A stretch of 64,000 bases of DNA from Pithys albifrons albifrons (Eukaryota > Chordata > Aves > Passeriformes > Thamnophilidae), in contig NC_092480.1 of NCBI RefSeq assembly GCF_047495875.1, forward strand, positions 1,054,001-1,118,000, given 5' to 3'. The position numbers were made by a program, and so were the translations under genes. This document shows, piece by piece, positions 24,275 through 33,745 of the stretch. Position 1 is the first letter of the stretch. Every line of letters begins with the position of its first letter. Below the pieces are notes generated by a model. That model did not search any database, was not told the DNA's origin, and saw only the letters and a program-made list of their open reading frames with translations.

Positions 24275-24575
24275 AGAATCACAGACTGGTTTGGGTTGGA
24301 AAGGACCTTAAAGCCCATCCAGTCCCTCCCTCATTGTCAGGGACAGCTCCCACCAGCCCAGGTTGCTCCAGGGGAGCAGGAGCCAAAGGGACCTTAAAGC
24401 CCATCCATTCCCACCCTCCATGGGCAGGGACAGCTCCCACCAGCCCAGGTTGCCCCAGGGGGGCAGGAGCCAAAGGGACCTTAAAGCCCATCCAGTCCCA
24501 CCCTCCATGGGCAGGGACAGCTCCCACCAGCCCAGGTTGCCCCAGGGGGGCAGGAGCCAAAGGGAATCCAAAACA
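24275..24575 (-). mobile_element. CR1 3' tail, antisense, containing an 86-87 bp tandem array
   Basis: The copy opens with AGAATCACAGACTGGTTTGG and GTTGGAAAGGACC, the reverse complement of a CR1 3' terminus. It then repeats instead of continuing into the element. Confidence 0.9.
24303..24564. repeat. CR1-derived minisatellite, three units of 86-87 bp
   Basis: GGACCTTAAAGCCCATCC starts at 24303, 24389 and 24476, and a truncated GGAATCC follows at 24563. Each unit holds CR1 sequence (CAGGGACAGCTCCCACCAGC, then CCCAGGTTGC) plus a non-CR1 GGGGCAGGAGCC join. The GGGCAGGAG piece resembles the classical minisatellite core. Units 2 and 3 are nearly identical. Confidence 0.93.
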
Positions 24576-25204
24576 TTTCCATCTCCAGCTCCACAACTGA
24601 GGTGGGTGCCTGAATCCTGGCTGAGAGAACAACCTGGAGAGCCCAACAGGCATATGGACTCTTTATATTGAAGCACATCACAAATTGATAAGGAAAAGAC
24701 CCTTTAAAGAGCTCAGGGAAACAGGACATTATGTTGTCCCAAGGAAACAAAGCCTCCTGAGGACACTGGACATGACCAAGGCCTTCCTGGCCATCTGTGG
24801 CAGCACAAAGACCTGGTTCTTGGCTACCTCTTGTTTAAAGGGAATATAAAATCAACTTCTTCACTGTGTATCTGCAAATCTATTCTACAAAAGCCTTGCT
24901 TGCCCACACATGGGTGGGCAGGAGGGAGGGTACATGTGACACCATTAAAGTCAAAGTCCTGCCATTAATGCCCTTTGGTTCTGTGCATGAAATGACTGTG
25001 ATTTCAGCAGAGTTCCTGAAAAACTGGAGCAGATCTCAGGCACTTGTGCAAGCATTGATTCGAGGTCTCTGAGTCAGGACAGGGATCTGGAGAGGGGATG
25101 AATACCAGCACATGCCAGGGCTGTGGAGGCACTGGTGGAAAGGGCACAGGAGCCAAGCCTGGCTCAGCACACCAATCACAGCCTTTCTCAGTGAAATGTT
25201 TGCC
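24576..25204. other. unique stretch
   Basis: Nothing recognised. Confidence 0.5.
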
Positions 25205-25810
25205 TTTTCTTCTCTCCATCCCCATGTAAATAGCTACAAAGTGGCCTCAGCTGGATGTACAGGGAGATGATTGATGCAATCAGCTCCCATGTAATTAGTG
25301 ACCAAAGCAATAAGGGCAGGCTCGTGGTGGTCCATTGGGGCCCCAATAACCACACAAACATCATGTACAGTCCCATTGGCACACACTGCACTGAGAGCTC
25401 TGCCCGTGGGTAGATGATTAAGAGCCATGAATAGTCCTGAGGGCTCTCTTTGCTGTTCCATGAGGCCTTTTGAGGGGATGCCAAAAGCTGATTGCTCAAT
25501 GCCACAGTTCCTCTTTGGATCAGAAAGGCCACACAGAAATGTATCAACTCTTACTTAAATCCACTGTGTAATTCCTGCTCTTCTCATTCATCCCATTTTG
25601 CATCACTGTATTTTTTCATAATATGGGCAAGAGCTTCATTTGCTGAAGCCAAGCAGGATACCACAGAAATCAATAGCATGATGATGAATTCCCTGTGGCT
25701 CAGGATCTGATTCCCCATCTTTTATCTGAATTACTGCATCGATCAGTGGGAAAAATGAATTACAAATAAAAATACAAGACAATTAAATGCTTTACAATTA
25801 GCACCAAGCC
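25205..25810. promoter_or_regulatory. candidate conserved noncoding block
   Basis: Repeat-free sequence with GATGATTGATGCAATCAGCT near 25265 (PBX/HOX-like TGATTGATG), CATGTAATTAGTGACC near 25289, and AT-rich TGAATTACAAATAAAAATAC near 25757. On the minus strand a frame of about 100 codons is open over 25234-25540, with a peptide containing VCANGTVHDVCVVIGAPMDH that I cannot place. Either an enhancer-like element or a remnant coding piece is possible. I favour regulatory. Confidence 0.28.
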
Positions 25811-26639
25811 TCAAGAAAAATGACTTGAAGATAAAGGGTAGAACTCAGGAGTCAGCTTTTGTTCCTACTTTTTTTGAGGGATATCAATCCTTGTGTTCCA
25901 GTGCTCAGAGCAGCCTCTCTTTGGGGTGTGTTTGGGAGAAGTTTCTCCTGAGGACACAGTCCCAGTTACCCACTGCTGATCTCCCCTCCATCATCTGGAG
26001 CCACTTTTTGTGAGAGGTCAATATATTGCTTTGGTAGACCAGTGGTTGATCTCTGAGGTTCTTTCTCTGGGAAGACAGGCTGCAATACCAATCATCTCAT
26101 TAAAAACTTGATATAACCCCATTGACTTCAATGGGAATGGGGAAATTTGGAATAATGTCCTGCACTGGGCTCATCCAGCCTGGAAGGGCCATCAAGGGTG
26201 GGGTATTTCAGGAGGGGCTCCAACACTGGGCAGAGGAGGACAGGGGGCACTTGGGATGCTGTTTGGAGAAAGTGTGACAAGAACATCCCTGCCAAAAAAA
26301 CCCAGTTGCAAATTAGGGCCATAAATCTCTGCATTTGCTGCTATCACTGAGGAATTGTGGGTGTGGGAAGGGGAGAGAAAGGGCAAGGGAAGGGACAGTT
26401 GGATTTCTTACTTGGAAATCAAGGCATCCACCAAAGGCAGAGATGTTTGGGGATAGGTGAGGTTTAACCTTCAGGCTCAGCTGTGGGAACACACTGGGCT
26501 GGCATCAGCCTTGGAAAGCAAAGCCCTGGAGCTGAGTTATCCACAGGCATTTATTCCCAAAACATGAGCACCTCCAAGTCTGGTAACTCACTGCAGGTTG
26601 ATCCATGGCCAGAGGTCACTCTCAAATCTTCATTTCTGT
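25811..26639. other. unique stretch
   Basis: No repeat or gene is recognised. Confidence 0.5.
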
Positions 26640-26879
26640 CAGGTAATTCAATGCATCATTGATTTCAATCGAGGAGATGCTTATTAATAGGATTTAGTGT
26701 ATGGGACTAAGAGTAGCAGAAAGACCATCCAGGCCATCAGAGCCATCCAGGAAGCTGCAATAACTCAGCCCCTCACTCCAGAATGCTCATTAGGTGCTTG
26801 CCACCATTGTCAAAGTTAACAGCTTGCTCAGGACTTTGGGGCTCTGCTGCAGCTCTGAGGCTGTGAATGATGTGAAGAT
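26640..26879. promoter_or_regulatory. candidate conserved element next to an ancient LINE
   Basis: GGTAATTCAATGCATCATTG and CGAGGAGATGCTTATTAATA near 26643-26690, followed by GTCAAAGTTAACAGCTTGC, form a repeat-free, motif-rich stretch. It borders the ancient CR1 remnant directly downstream. Confidence 0.22.
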
Positions 26880-27125
26880 TTCAAAGGCCTCTGTATTAGA
26901 AGAGATTAAAAATATTAAGACCAGATTAGTTCAGGGAGGAGGCGAATAAAAGGCGACATGATAGAGGCATGTCAGGTAATAAATGGCCCAGAGCAGGTCG
27001 GCTGGAGGCTCCCAGTTTTCCTTTTCATAATACAGGAATCCAATTACAGTAAAGAGTATTCATTTAGAGCTGATAAAAGGAAACACTCCTTTCAAATGCA
27101 GTGCAATTAGGCAGTGGCACTCCTG
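26880..27125 (+). mobile_element. ancient amniote-type CR1/L3-like LINE remnant
   Basis: GGAGGCGAATAAAAGGCGAC followed by ATGATAGAGG, then CATAATACAGGAATCC, then GCTGATAAAAGGAAACACTC and CAATTAGGCAGTGGCACTCC. These lie in the order of old reptile/amniote CR1 3' coding regions, where a GGCGACATGATAGA segment, a CATAATACAAGAAC segment and an ACAGATAAAAGGAAATAC segment occur in succession. It is far more diverged than the avian CR1 tails here. The match is from memory of the family pattern. Confidence 0.6.
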
Positions 27126-27724
27126 AATGTGAGGCAGAACTGATGAGGGGTTTAGGATTGCCCAGAGAGGGGAGGTCCAGAGGCAGCACAGGCACCCTCA
27201 GCCCCTCAGGGTGAAAGGTCTGAGGGGATGGTACAAACCAATGCCTTGGGCTGGACATTGAGCACCAAAGACTGGGTGCAAAGCCCACAAAACTGCCTCC
27301 AAGACTCCCTTTTATTTCAGGGGCACTTGGCCCTGCCCATGGCAGTTGTTGGTGGAAGGAATGACCTCTCAGTTCCCTGGCAATGCCCCCCTGGCTGCAG
27401 TTCTGGGCTTGGTTGGTGCAGCTCCCACACCAGGCACCCATCAAGTGGAGAGTGGGGACAGTGACAGAGGGGAGAATATCCCTAATCCCATTCTTGAATG
27501 AAAAAAGTGCCTATCACAGTGAAGAAAGAGAACCTCATCCATCTTTCTGTCAGAAAAATGAGTACTTATCATAAATTAAAGAACATTTTAAAAGCAAATG
27601 TTTGGGAGGCACCTTTTCCAAGCTGAGTAACAGCAAGACCCAGTGAGTGAGTTTGATGGCTCAGCTTGGGATATCAGGGGACATTCACCAACACATCCAC
27701 TAGAATAATGTGCAATAGGATTTC
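27126..27724. other. unique stretch
   Basis: Nothing recognised. Confidence 0.5.
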
Positions 27725-27945
27725 ATGGAATCACAGACTGGTGTGGGTTGGAAGAGACCTCAAAGATCATCCATGCCATGGGCAGGGACACCTCCCACTA
27801 TCCCAGGCTGCTCCAAGCCCTGCCCAGCCTGGCCTTGGACACTCCCAGGGATGGGGCAGCCACAGCCTCTCTGGGCACCTGTGCCAGGGCCTGCCCACCC
27901 TTGTACAAAGAATTTCTTCCTGATATGTGATCTCAATCTAATTTT
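27725..27945 (-). mobile_element. CR1 LINE 3' end, antisense
   Basis: CATGGAATCACAGACTGGTG, GGGTTGGAAGAGACCTCAAA, GCAGGGACACCTCCCACTAT, CTCCCAGGGATGGGGCAGCC and GAATTTCTTCCTGATATGTG follow in antisense CR1 order. This copy keeps the 3' terminus. Confidence 0.93.
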
Positions 27946-29253
27946 ACAATTTGATTTATGAGCAGAGCAGAACGTGCTCTCCAGATCAGGCTCCTTTTAT
28001 GCTCCAAACTGTGTGTACACAGTAAGACAAATGCTGCCAAACAGCCCTTGTGATCTCAAGTGCAATTAAGCACAACAGGTCCATGGAACAAAGAAATGTA
28101 GCAATGAAAGAAAGTGGATAAAAGCTCTAAAGATAAGAAGTGTCCAGAGGCTCGTCATGTTTGCCTTTTTCTCTCATTTTTTAAAGATTCACAGTAAATG
28201 AATTGCCTGGGAAAATGTGTGTTTGACACTGTTTTAAGCAGATGTATCACAGCAAAACAAAGTCTGAGCTCCATAATCGTCAAGATTTATACAGGAGATC
28301 CAACTCTGGGATTTCTGCTCATCCAATCAGGGATTTGAAACATGCCATGAAACCACAGACAGGAATCAAAGCTGCTCCAAATGCTCTGCCCAGACACTCA
28401 CAACTGACAAGCTTCAGGCCAACATTTCTCAGGAGAAACTCTTTGACAACACACACATTTCAGAGCTGCAATCAGAGTAGTCACAGAAAGCAAAGTGGGT
28501 GAAACTGCCACTAAAAATTCATTTGGAATCAAATGAGTGAGGACCTGAATGGGACTGTTCTCCACTTGAAAATGTCACTCATCCCAAATCAAATCATGTT
28601 GTGAGATTGTGCTAATTTGGGCCAGGGGGTATAAAAGAACATTGACAATGATGAGGTGTCTTGGTTTGGCAGTTTTAGAATAATACTCTTTGTGAGATGA
28701 TTTAAATTGGAATTTATCCCCTGATAAACCACAAATATCAACAGTGAAGAAAACCAGCCCAATTTTGAAAGCTGACCAAGTTCCACTTAAAAACAGAGTG
28801 GGTTTTTTTTTTTAATCTGCTCCTGTTATATCACTGCTTATAAAAACCTTCTCATGTCTGGGCTAAATGTATTCATGAACCCATCTGTTAAATCCTTTTT
28901 TAGCTGAAACAACACGCCATGGGCTGAGACCTACAAAAAGTCACCTGCAGAGTGAGCAGCTCCTCCCCAGACCTGCAGGAGGGACCATCCTGGGATGGCT
29001 TTTCAAACTGATTCTGCTTCGAAAATCCCAAGAGTTTGAAACATCTCCCTTCCTCCACTCCACTTTGAAGCAGAATTAAAGGAATTCTCTGCATGTTTGT
29101 GATGGGTTGTTCCTAATTCCCACAGCCTTTAACCCACACAGTCAAGACTCAAAAACCTGATATTTTTTCTACACTGGACAATCCATATTTGATGCCCTTC
29201 ATTATAATGGGAAGAATTTCTCTTGGTTCAGTCTCCAGAGTGAAATTACTCAC
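27946..29253. other. AT-rich unique stretch
   Basis: No gene or repeat is recognised. A T-run lies at 28804-28814. Confidence 0.5.
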
Positions 29254-29358
29254 CCACTTGCCCCTTCTTTCCTCCTCTTTGTGAGCTTCTCCCTCCACCC
29301 TCCTGGCAGTCGCTGCCACGGGACATTCATTCACACCAAAACCTTTGCCCCTGCTCTC
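29254..29358 (-). other. candidate exon on the minus strand, 105 bp
   Basis: On the minus strand it is preceded by CTTCCCTGCCCAG and followed by a GTGAGTAATTTC donor after TGG. The length is a multiple of three and the frame is open for 35 codons, including GVNECPVAATARRVEGEAHK. It holds a small CpG group. The peptide is Glu/Arg-rich and low in complexity. No known family is recognised and there are no neighbouring exons. Confidence 0.15.
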
Positions 29359-29499
29359 CTGGGCAGGGAAGTTCCTTCCTCCCCCTCCTCTGCCTCTGCC
29401 CTACAGCTCACAGTGCCCAGTGGAGAGCAAGAAAACAAAATAATGGAGTGAAATGCAGCAAGAGAAAAGCAAAACTTTGGCATTCATTGAGCACTGCTG

Positions 29500-29535
29500 T
29501 GTCTGTCTGTCTGTCTGTCTGTGTGTCTGTCTGCG
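29500..29535. repeat. (CTGT)n microsatellite
   Basis: A run of CTGT tetranucleotides with one GTGT interruption. Confidence 0.95.
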
Positions 29536-30083
29536 ATGGGGACTCAGGCTGGCACAGGGACTGGCATGACTGGCAGCAGCCACTCGAGGCTGCAGTCCAG
29601 GCACAGCAGAGGCTGCAAAGAGGGACAGAAGGAAACGGTGACGCCAAAGGTGTGAATTCAGCCCACACAGCCCTGCAAAGTCCTGCTCGTTTCCTCCCCA
29701 AATAGGCTCTAAATGTTGTGAATCACCCAATTCCCAATTTAATTCAGAAAGTTATTCAAGAGAGGGAGAACAACAGAGGAACATCTGTGCTGGTGAGATA
29801 CACTGGGACCCGGATACTGAACGTTATTTTAGTGCAAATTAAACTTTTTTTCCCTTTCCTCATTCTTGCAGTCGACAAGAATCTCCAGACAACCAAGGGG
29901 AAGGAAATAAAAGCATTTAGCAACACCTCAGTGGTTGCTTTTTCCCAGACAGCTGCTCCAGCAAGGCTGGGCTGTGCCCAGAGGTTACAGCTGGCTGGTT
30001 GTGCAAACGACAGCACCAAACACCACCAGAGCAGCAATTCTGGAAGAGACAAACATCCTTTTATCCCCTTCCTGGTCTCTGCC
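29536..30083. other. unique stretch
   Basis: Nothing recognised. Confidence 0.5.
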
Positions 30084-30170
30084 AGAGGATGGCCTGGCTT
30101 GGAAAGCTCATCCTGCCATGACAGGGACACTCTCCACTGGACCAGGTTGCTCCAAGGCCTCTCTACCCTT
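30084..30170 (-). mobile_element. CR1 LINE 3' fragment, antisense, degraded
   Basis: CCTGCCATGACAGGGACACT, CTCCACTGGACCAGGTTGCT and CCAAGGCC match the antisense CR1 tail. The terminus is too diverged to place exactly. Confidence 0.78.
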
Positions 30171-30217
30171 GAAGCAGCTGGGCATGAACCTCCTCCCTGT
30201 GCCAGGCAGGGAAGTGC

Positions 30218-30256
30218 CCATGCCCAGCCCAGCCCAGCCCAGCCCAGCCCAGCCCC
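30218..30256. repeat. (CCCAG)n simple repeat
   Basis: About seven tandem CCCAG pentamers. Confidence 0.93.
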
Positions 30257-31155
30257 AAGGAAGCAGCAGCTCTGCCCTCCCCACTGCCCTGGGGCTCACT
30301 CAGTGCCCTGGGAACATTTGCTGCTGCTTTCCCACCCTTTCTGCAGTAAAAATGGGAATTTCAGGCACTGATGATTTCAGCTTCTTTCCTTCCTGTCCTC
30401 AGCAAACCATTTCCAGTTGTCCAGCACTTCTCACCTCTCTCTGCTGCTCTCTCCCCTTCAAACCTATCACAAAGGTGCTGTTGGTAGTCAATTCCTGAAA
30501 AAAAACCATCTCCTTCCTTTTCCTGAACCTCTGAGCTTAATTAGGCTCGTTCTGCACAAGTCTTGATGACACATGAAGGAAATTAATGGAAGCAGCAGCC
30601 ATTTCAGACTTCCATGTGGCCTGTGGGAGCCTCCAATTACTTCCACTATTGGGCTACGTCAGGGAGAAGAATAAAAGACTTTAATTATTGACCCTGCTGT
30701 GCTGGGGAATGGCAAGGAGATGGATATTTGGCTGCATCACATGATCAGCACAGGATCCTGACAGCAGCATTTGGAAAGGAACTCAGCAAAGCCTGTCAGG
30801 AGCACATAAATCCTGAGTGTGGAGCCTTCCAGCAGCCAAAAAAAAAACACCTCAGGTCTGCCTGGATGGAAAATGAGCCAAAGCAACACGAGGAGCAGCA
30901 CCCCTGAAGTCCATGGCAGGGCTGGTGCTGCACATTGGTGAGCACTTGCACATCCCAGTCCTAAAATAGAGCACCTGAGCAGCCCCAGCCACACCTCCCC
31001 AGGCAACACTTGGGCCTCCCCTCCCCTTGGCTTTAGTCCTACAAAACTCCTCTGACTTTGGAGAAGGCACAACCTTGAGGGGAGAGAAGAGACATTTTAT
31101 GTGCAAGAAGGAATGTGGAAGTCGATATTTTTTCGACAAAGGTATTTTCCTACAG
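30257..31155. other. unique stretch
   Basis: An A-run lies at 30839-30848. No gene or repeat is recognised. Confidence 0.5.
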
Positions 31156-31317
31156 GCAAATAATTTTTCATCAACATAAAGAACAGAGTCGAAAAATAAG
31201 GGAGAGAGGCTCCTTACTCTGTATTTTTATGGAGTATCCAATGAAGTTTTATGGGAAGTGTTTGGTGTCTGATGAATCAATGCCAAAAAAGAGTGGCTTT
31301 GTTGTATCCCCACTAAG
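31156..31317 (+). other. best candidate exon in the window, 162 bp
   Basis: A clear acceptor (GGTATTTTCCTACAG before 31156) and a strong donor (AAG|GTGAGTCTG from 31318) bound 162 bp, a multiple of three. In this AT-rich sequence only one + frame is open. It runs for 53 codons with symmetric phase (one base completing a codon at the start, two bases left at the end) and meets TGA immediately inside the supposed intron. The peptide includes FMEYPMKFYGKCLVSDESMP. I do not recognise the family. Other exons of the same gene are not apparent, so confidence stays low. Confidence 0.28.
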
Positions 31318-31413
31318 GTGAGTCTGTAAAGGGGTTCTCTGTGGCCAAGGCAGGTCTTGCGCAGCCCCACAGGCTCCCACTGTGCTGCAGGGCAGGGAGG
31401 GCAGGTCTGGGGG

Positions 31414-31679
31414 GCCCTGCCCAAGCTCTGCCCCAAGTCCTGCCCTGCCCCACAGCCCTGCCCTGCCCCAAGCCCTGCCCTGCCCCACAGCCCTGCCCTG
31501 CCCCAAGCCCTGCCTCATAGCCCTGCCCTGCCCCACAGCCCTGCCCCACAGCCCTGCCCCATAGCTCTGCCCTGCCCCAAGCCCTGCCCCACAGACCTGC
31601 CCCATAGATCTGCCCTGCCCCAAGCCCTGCCCCACATACCTGCCCCATAGCCCTGCCCTGCCCCACAGCCCTGCCCCTG
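31414..31679. repeat. C-rich minisatellite with G-quadruplex potential on the minus strand
   Basis: CCCTGCCCTGCCCCACAG and CCCTGCCCTGCCCCAAG blocks repeat with variable length, together with CCCCATAG and CCCCACAG variants. The minus strand shows serial GGG and GGGG runs separated by two to four bases, as required for intramolecular G-quadruplexes. Confidence 0.92.
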
Positions 31680-32069
31680 TCGTGCCTCACATTTCCCAGC
31701 CCCACCTCACCGTGTCCTCACCTGGAGCGTGGGCTGAGCACCATCTGGAGAGGCACAGCGAGCCTGGGAGGCACCAAGGTCTGCCTGGAGCTCAGCTTAG
31801 CCAGGAGGCAACTCCTTCTCTCTCCCTCCCTATCCCAGTTTGTGTCCCTCTGTCAGCTCATAATCCCACATCCAGCTCAGGGAGAACAGGACAGGCAAAG
31901 CCAAGACCCCAGCTAAGGCCTTGATCCATCCACACCAGGAAGGGACTCCATCCTGCATCCTTCACCCAAAGCTTCCCAGGCCATAGCCTTGTTTCTTTAA
32001 TTATTGTCACCCATCAGAGTTCTGAGGGAAGGTGGAAACAGAAAGGTGCCCATTTCCCCAAATAACAGT
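31680..32069. other. unique stretch
   Basis: Nothing recognised. Confidence 0.5.
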
Positions 32070-32545
32070 CACAGAATGGTTTGGGTTGGAAGGGACCCCC
32101 GAGTTCATCTCCTTCCAAAGGACCCCTGGTTCATCTCTTTCCAAAGGATCCCCGAGTTCATCTCCTTCAAAGGGCCCCTGAGTTCATCTCCTTCCAAAGG
32201 ACCCCCGAGTTCAGCTCCTTCCAAAGGACCCCTGAGTTCAGCTCCTTCCAAAGGACCCCTGAGTTCAGCTCCTTCCAAAGGGCCCCTGAGTTCATCTCCT
32301 TCCAAAGGATCCCCGAGTTCATCTCCTTCCAAAGGACCCCCGAGTTCATCTCCTTCCAAAGGACCCCTGAGTTCAGCTCCTTCCAAACCCCCTGCCATGA
32401 ACAGGGACACCTTCCACTGATCCCAGGTTGCTCCAAGGCCTCTCCAAGGCCCTGCCACAGCCAGGAACACCTTCCAATAGCCCAGGTTGCTCCAAGCCCT
32501 GTCCAACCCGGTCTTGGACACTTCCAGGGATGGGCCACATACCTC
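32070..32545 (-). mobile_element. CR1 LINE 3' end, antisense, split by an internal tandem array
   Basis: It starts CACAGAATGGTTTGGGTTGG, is interrupted by a 27-bp array, and resumes at about 32389 with CCCCTGCCATGAACAGGGAC and CTTCCACTGATCCCAGGTTG. A second, duplicated tail segment (CCAGGAACACCTTCCAATAG and CCCAGGTTGCTCCAAGCC) follows, and it ends with GACACTTCCAGGGATGGGCC. Confidence 0.93.
32093..32388. repeat. CR1-derived 27-bp minisatellite, 11 units
   Basis: Units start at 32093, 32120, 32146, 32172, 32199, 32226, 32253, 32280, 32307, 32334 and 32361, so the period is 27 bp with two 26-bp units. The unit runs GGACCCCTGAGTTCATCTCC then TTCCAAA. It begins right after the GGTTGGAAG of the CR1 terminus. 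Confidence 0.95.
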
Positions 32546-32929
32546 AGTGCCAGAAAAATGGATCCCATTCTGCCTATCTCAGTTCCCACAGACAGCCACT
32601 CTGTCCTTTCCCTTCTTGGTTGGATGTAAAATATCTCCATGTTTTGTGCTGGGTTTGGCTGCAATAATTTTCTCTCCTCTTATTTTGGGGAGAAGAAGGA
32701 GAAATGAGGGATGTTGGGAGTGATGGAGCCCAGCTCTGCTGGGGATGGCTGGTGGGAAGTGGGGGGTGAACTCCTTGTTTGGCTTCACTTGAGTGGCTCT
32801 TATTTCACCTGTTAAAGTGTCTTTATCTCACCCACCAGTTTTCTCCCTTCTCCTCCACCCTCTGCCCACCCCACCGTGGGGCTGAGCTGCTGCCTGGGGT
32901 GAAACCACCACATGTTTTCAAGGCACATG
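32546..32929. other. unique stretch
   Basis: Nothing recognised. Confidence 0.5.
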
Positions 32930-33260
32930 AAAACAGTGAAACGATCTGGAGGTGTCTGTGACGTCTGAAGGACAATTGCACTCAGTCCCCCAGCTGAGTG
33001 ATGGCTCTTTGGGTAATTAGTATCAGAGATTTTTAAACAGATTGGTCCCTCCGGCTGAGGGCAACTATAAGGTTGAAATCAATCCTGCACAAGCATTATA
33101 TTAATTTCAGAGATCTTTGTCTCTGTGGACAAAACCCCACTGTCTTCCTGGGAACGTTGCAATGATGAGAACATTAATATTAGATAATTATGACTTTGAA
33201 AGATTAAATGAAAAACGGTGGTGATGAGGAAAGGGCATTATGTTAAATAAAACTCCTGCC
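32930..33260. promoter_or_regulatory. candidate AT-rich regulatory island
   Basis: Repeat-free AT-rich DNA with GGGTAATTAGTATCAGAG near 33011, GCATTATATTAATTTCAG near 33094 and ATTAGATAATTATGACTTTG near 33179, plus a CTTTGAAAG (TCF-like) core. The texture resembles developmental enhancers. Conservation is untested. Confidence 0.3.
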
Positions 33261-33596
33261 CATGCAGGCTGTTAACACTGAGCTGTTGACAGACTGAGGC
33301 TGAAATAATAAAAGCAAGAGAAAGGGAGAGGTGGGTTTTGTCTCTGTCCAAAGTGACAGAGGTGCAACTCTGAGGGAGGAATCAGAGACAGGGACACAGC
33401 AAAGGCTCTGCCATTGATCTCCAGTGGAAATGTTCAGCCTGTTTGACAATGCTGCTCACCCTCAGAGCTTCTCATCTTTTCAGGCCCTGTTCAGGGGCTT
33501 GATTTGCAGTAAAGATACAGCACCTTGCTTTGAAGGATCTCAGGATGTCAGGGAGAACTTCTGCCTAACCTGTGAGGTGGACAACTCACCTTCCAG
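33261..33596. other. unique stretch
   Basis: Nothing recognised. Confidence 0.5.
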
Positions 33597-33745
33597 GGAA
33601 TCAGGAATATCCTCAGTTGGGAGGGACCCCAAGGATCATCAAATCCAGCTCCTGGTCCTGCACAGACACCCCAACAATCCCACCCTGTCCCTCAGAGCTT
33701 TGACCAAACACTCCTGGAGCTCTTGGCAACCAGAGCCCACCATGG
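33597..33745 (-). mobile_element. CR1 LINE 3' fragment, antisense, second subfamily
   Basis: AATATCCTCAGTTGGGAGGG, ACCCCAAGGATCATCAAATC, CCTGCACAGACACCCCAACA and AACACTCCTGGAGCTCTTGG match the copy at 15497. Confidence 0.88.

Noticed and set aside
31121..31137. Small inverted repeat GTCGA/TCGAC around a T-rich loop
   Set aside because: Only five base pairs with a 7-base loop. Expected by chance, and not linked to another signal.
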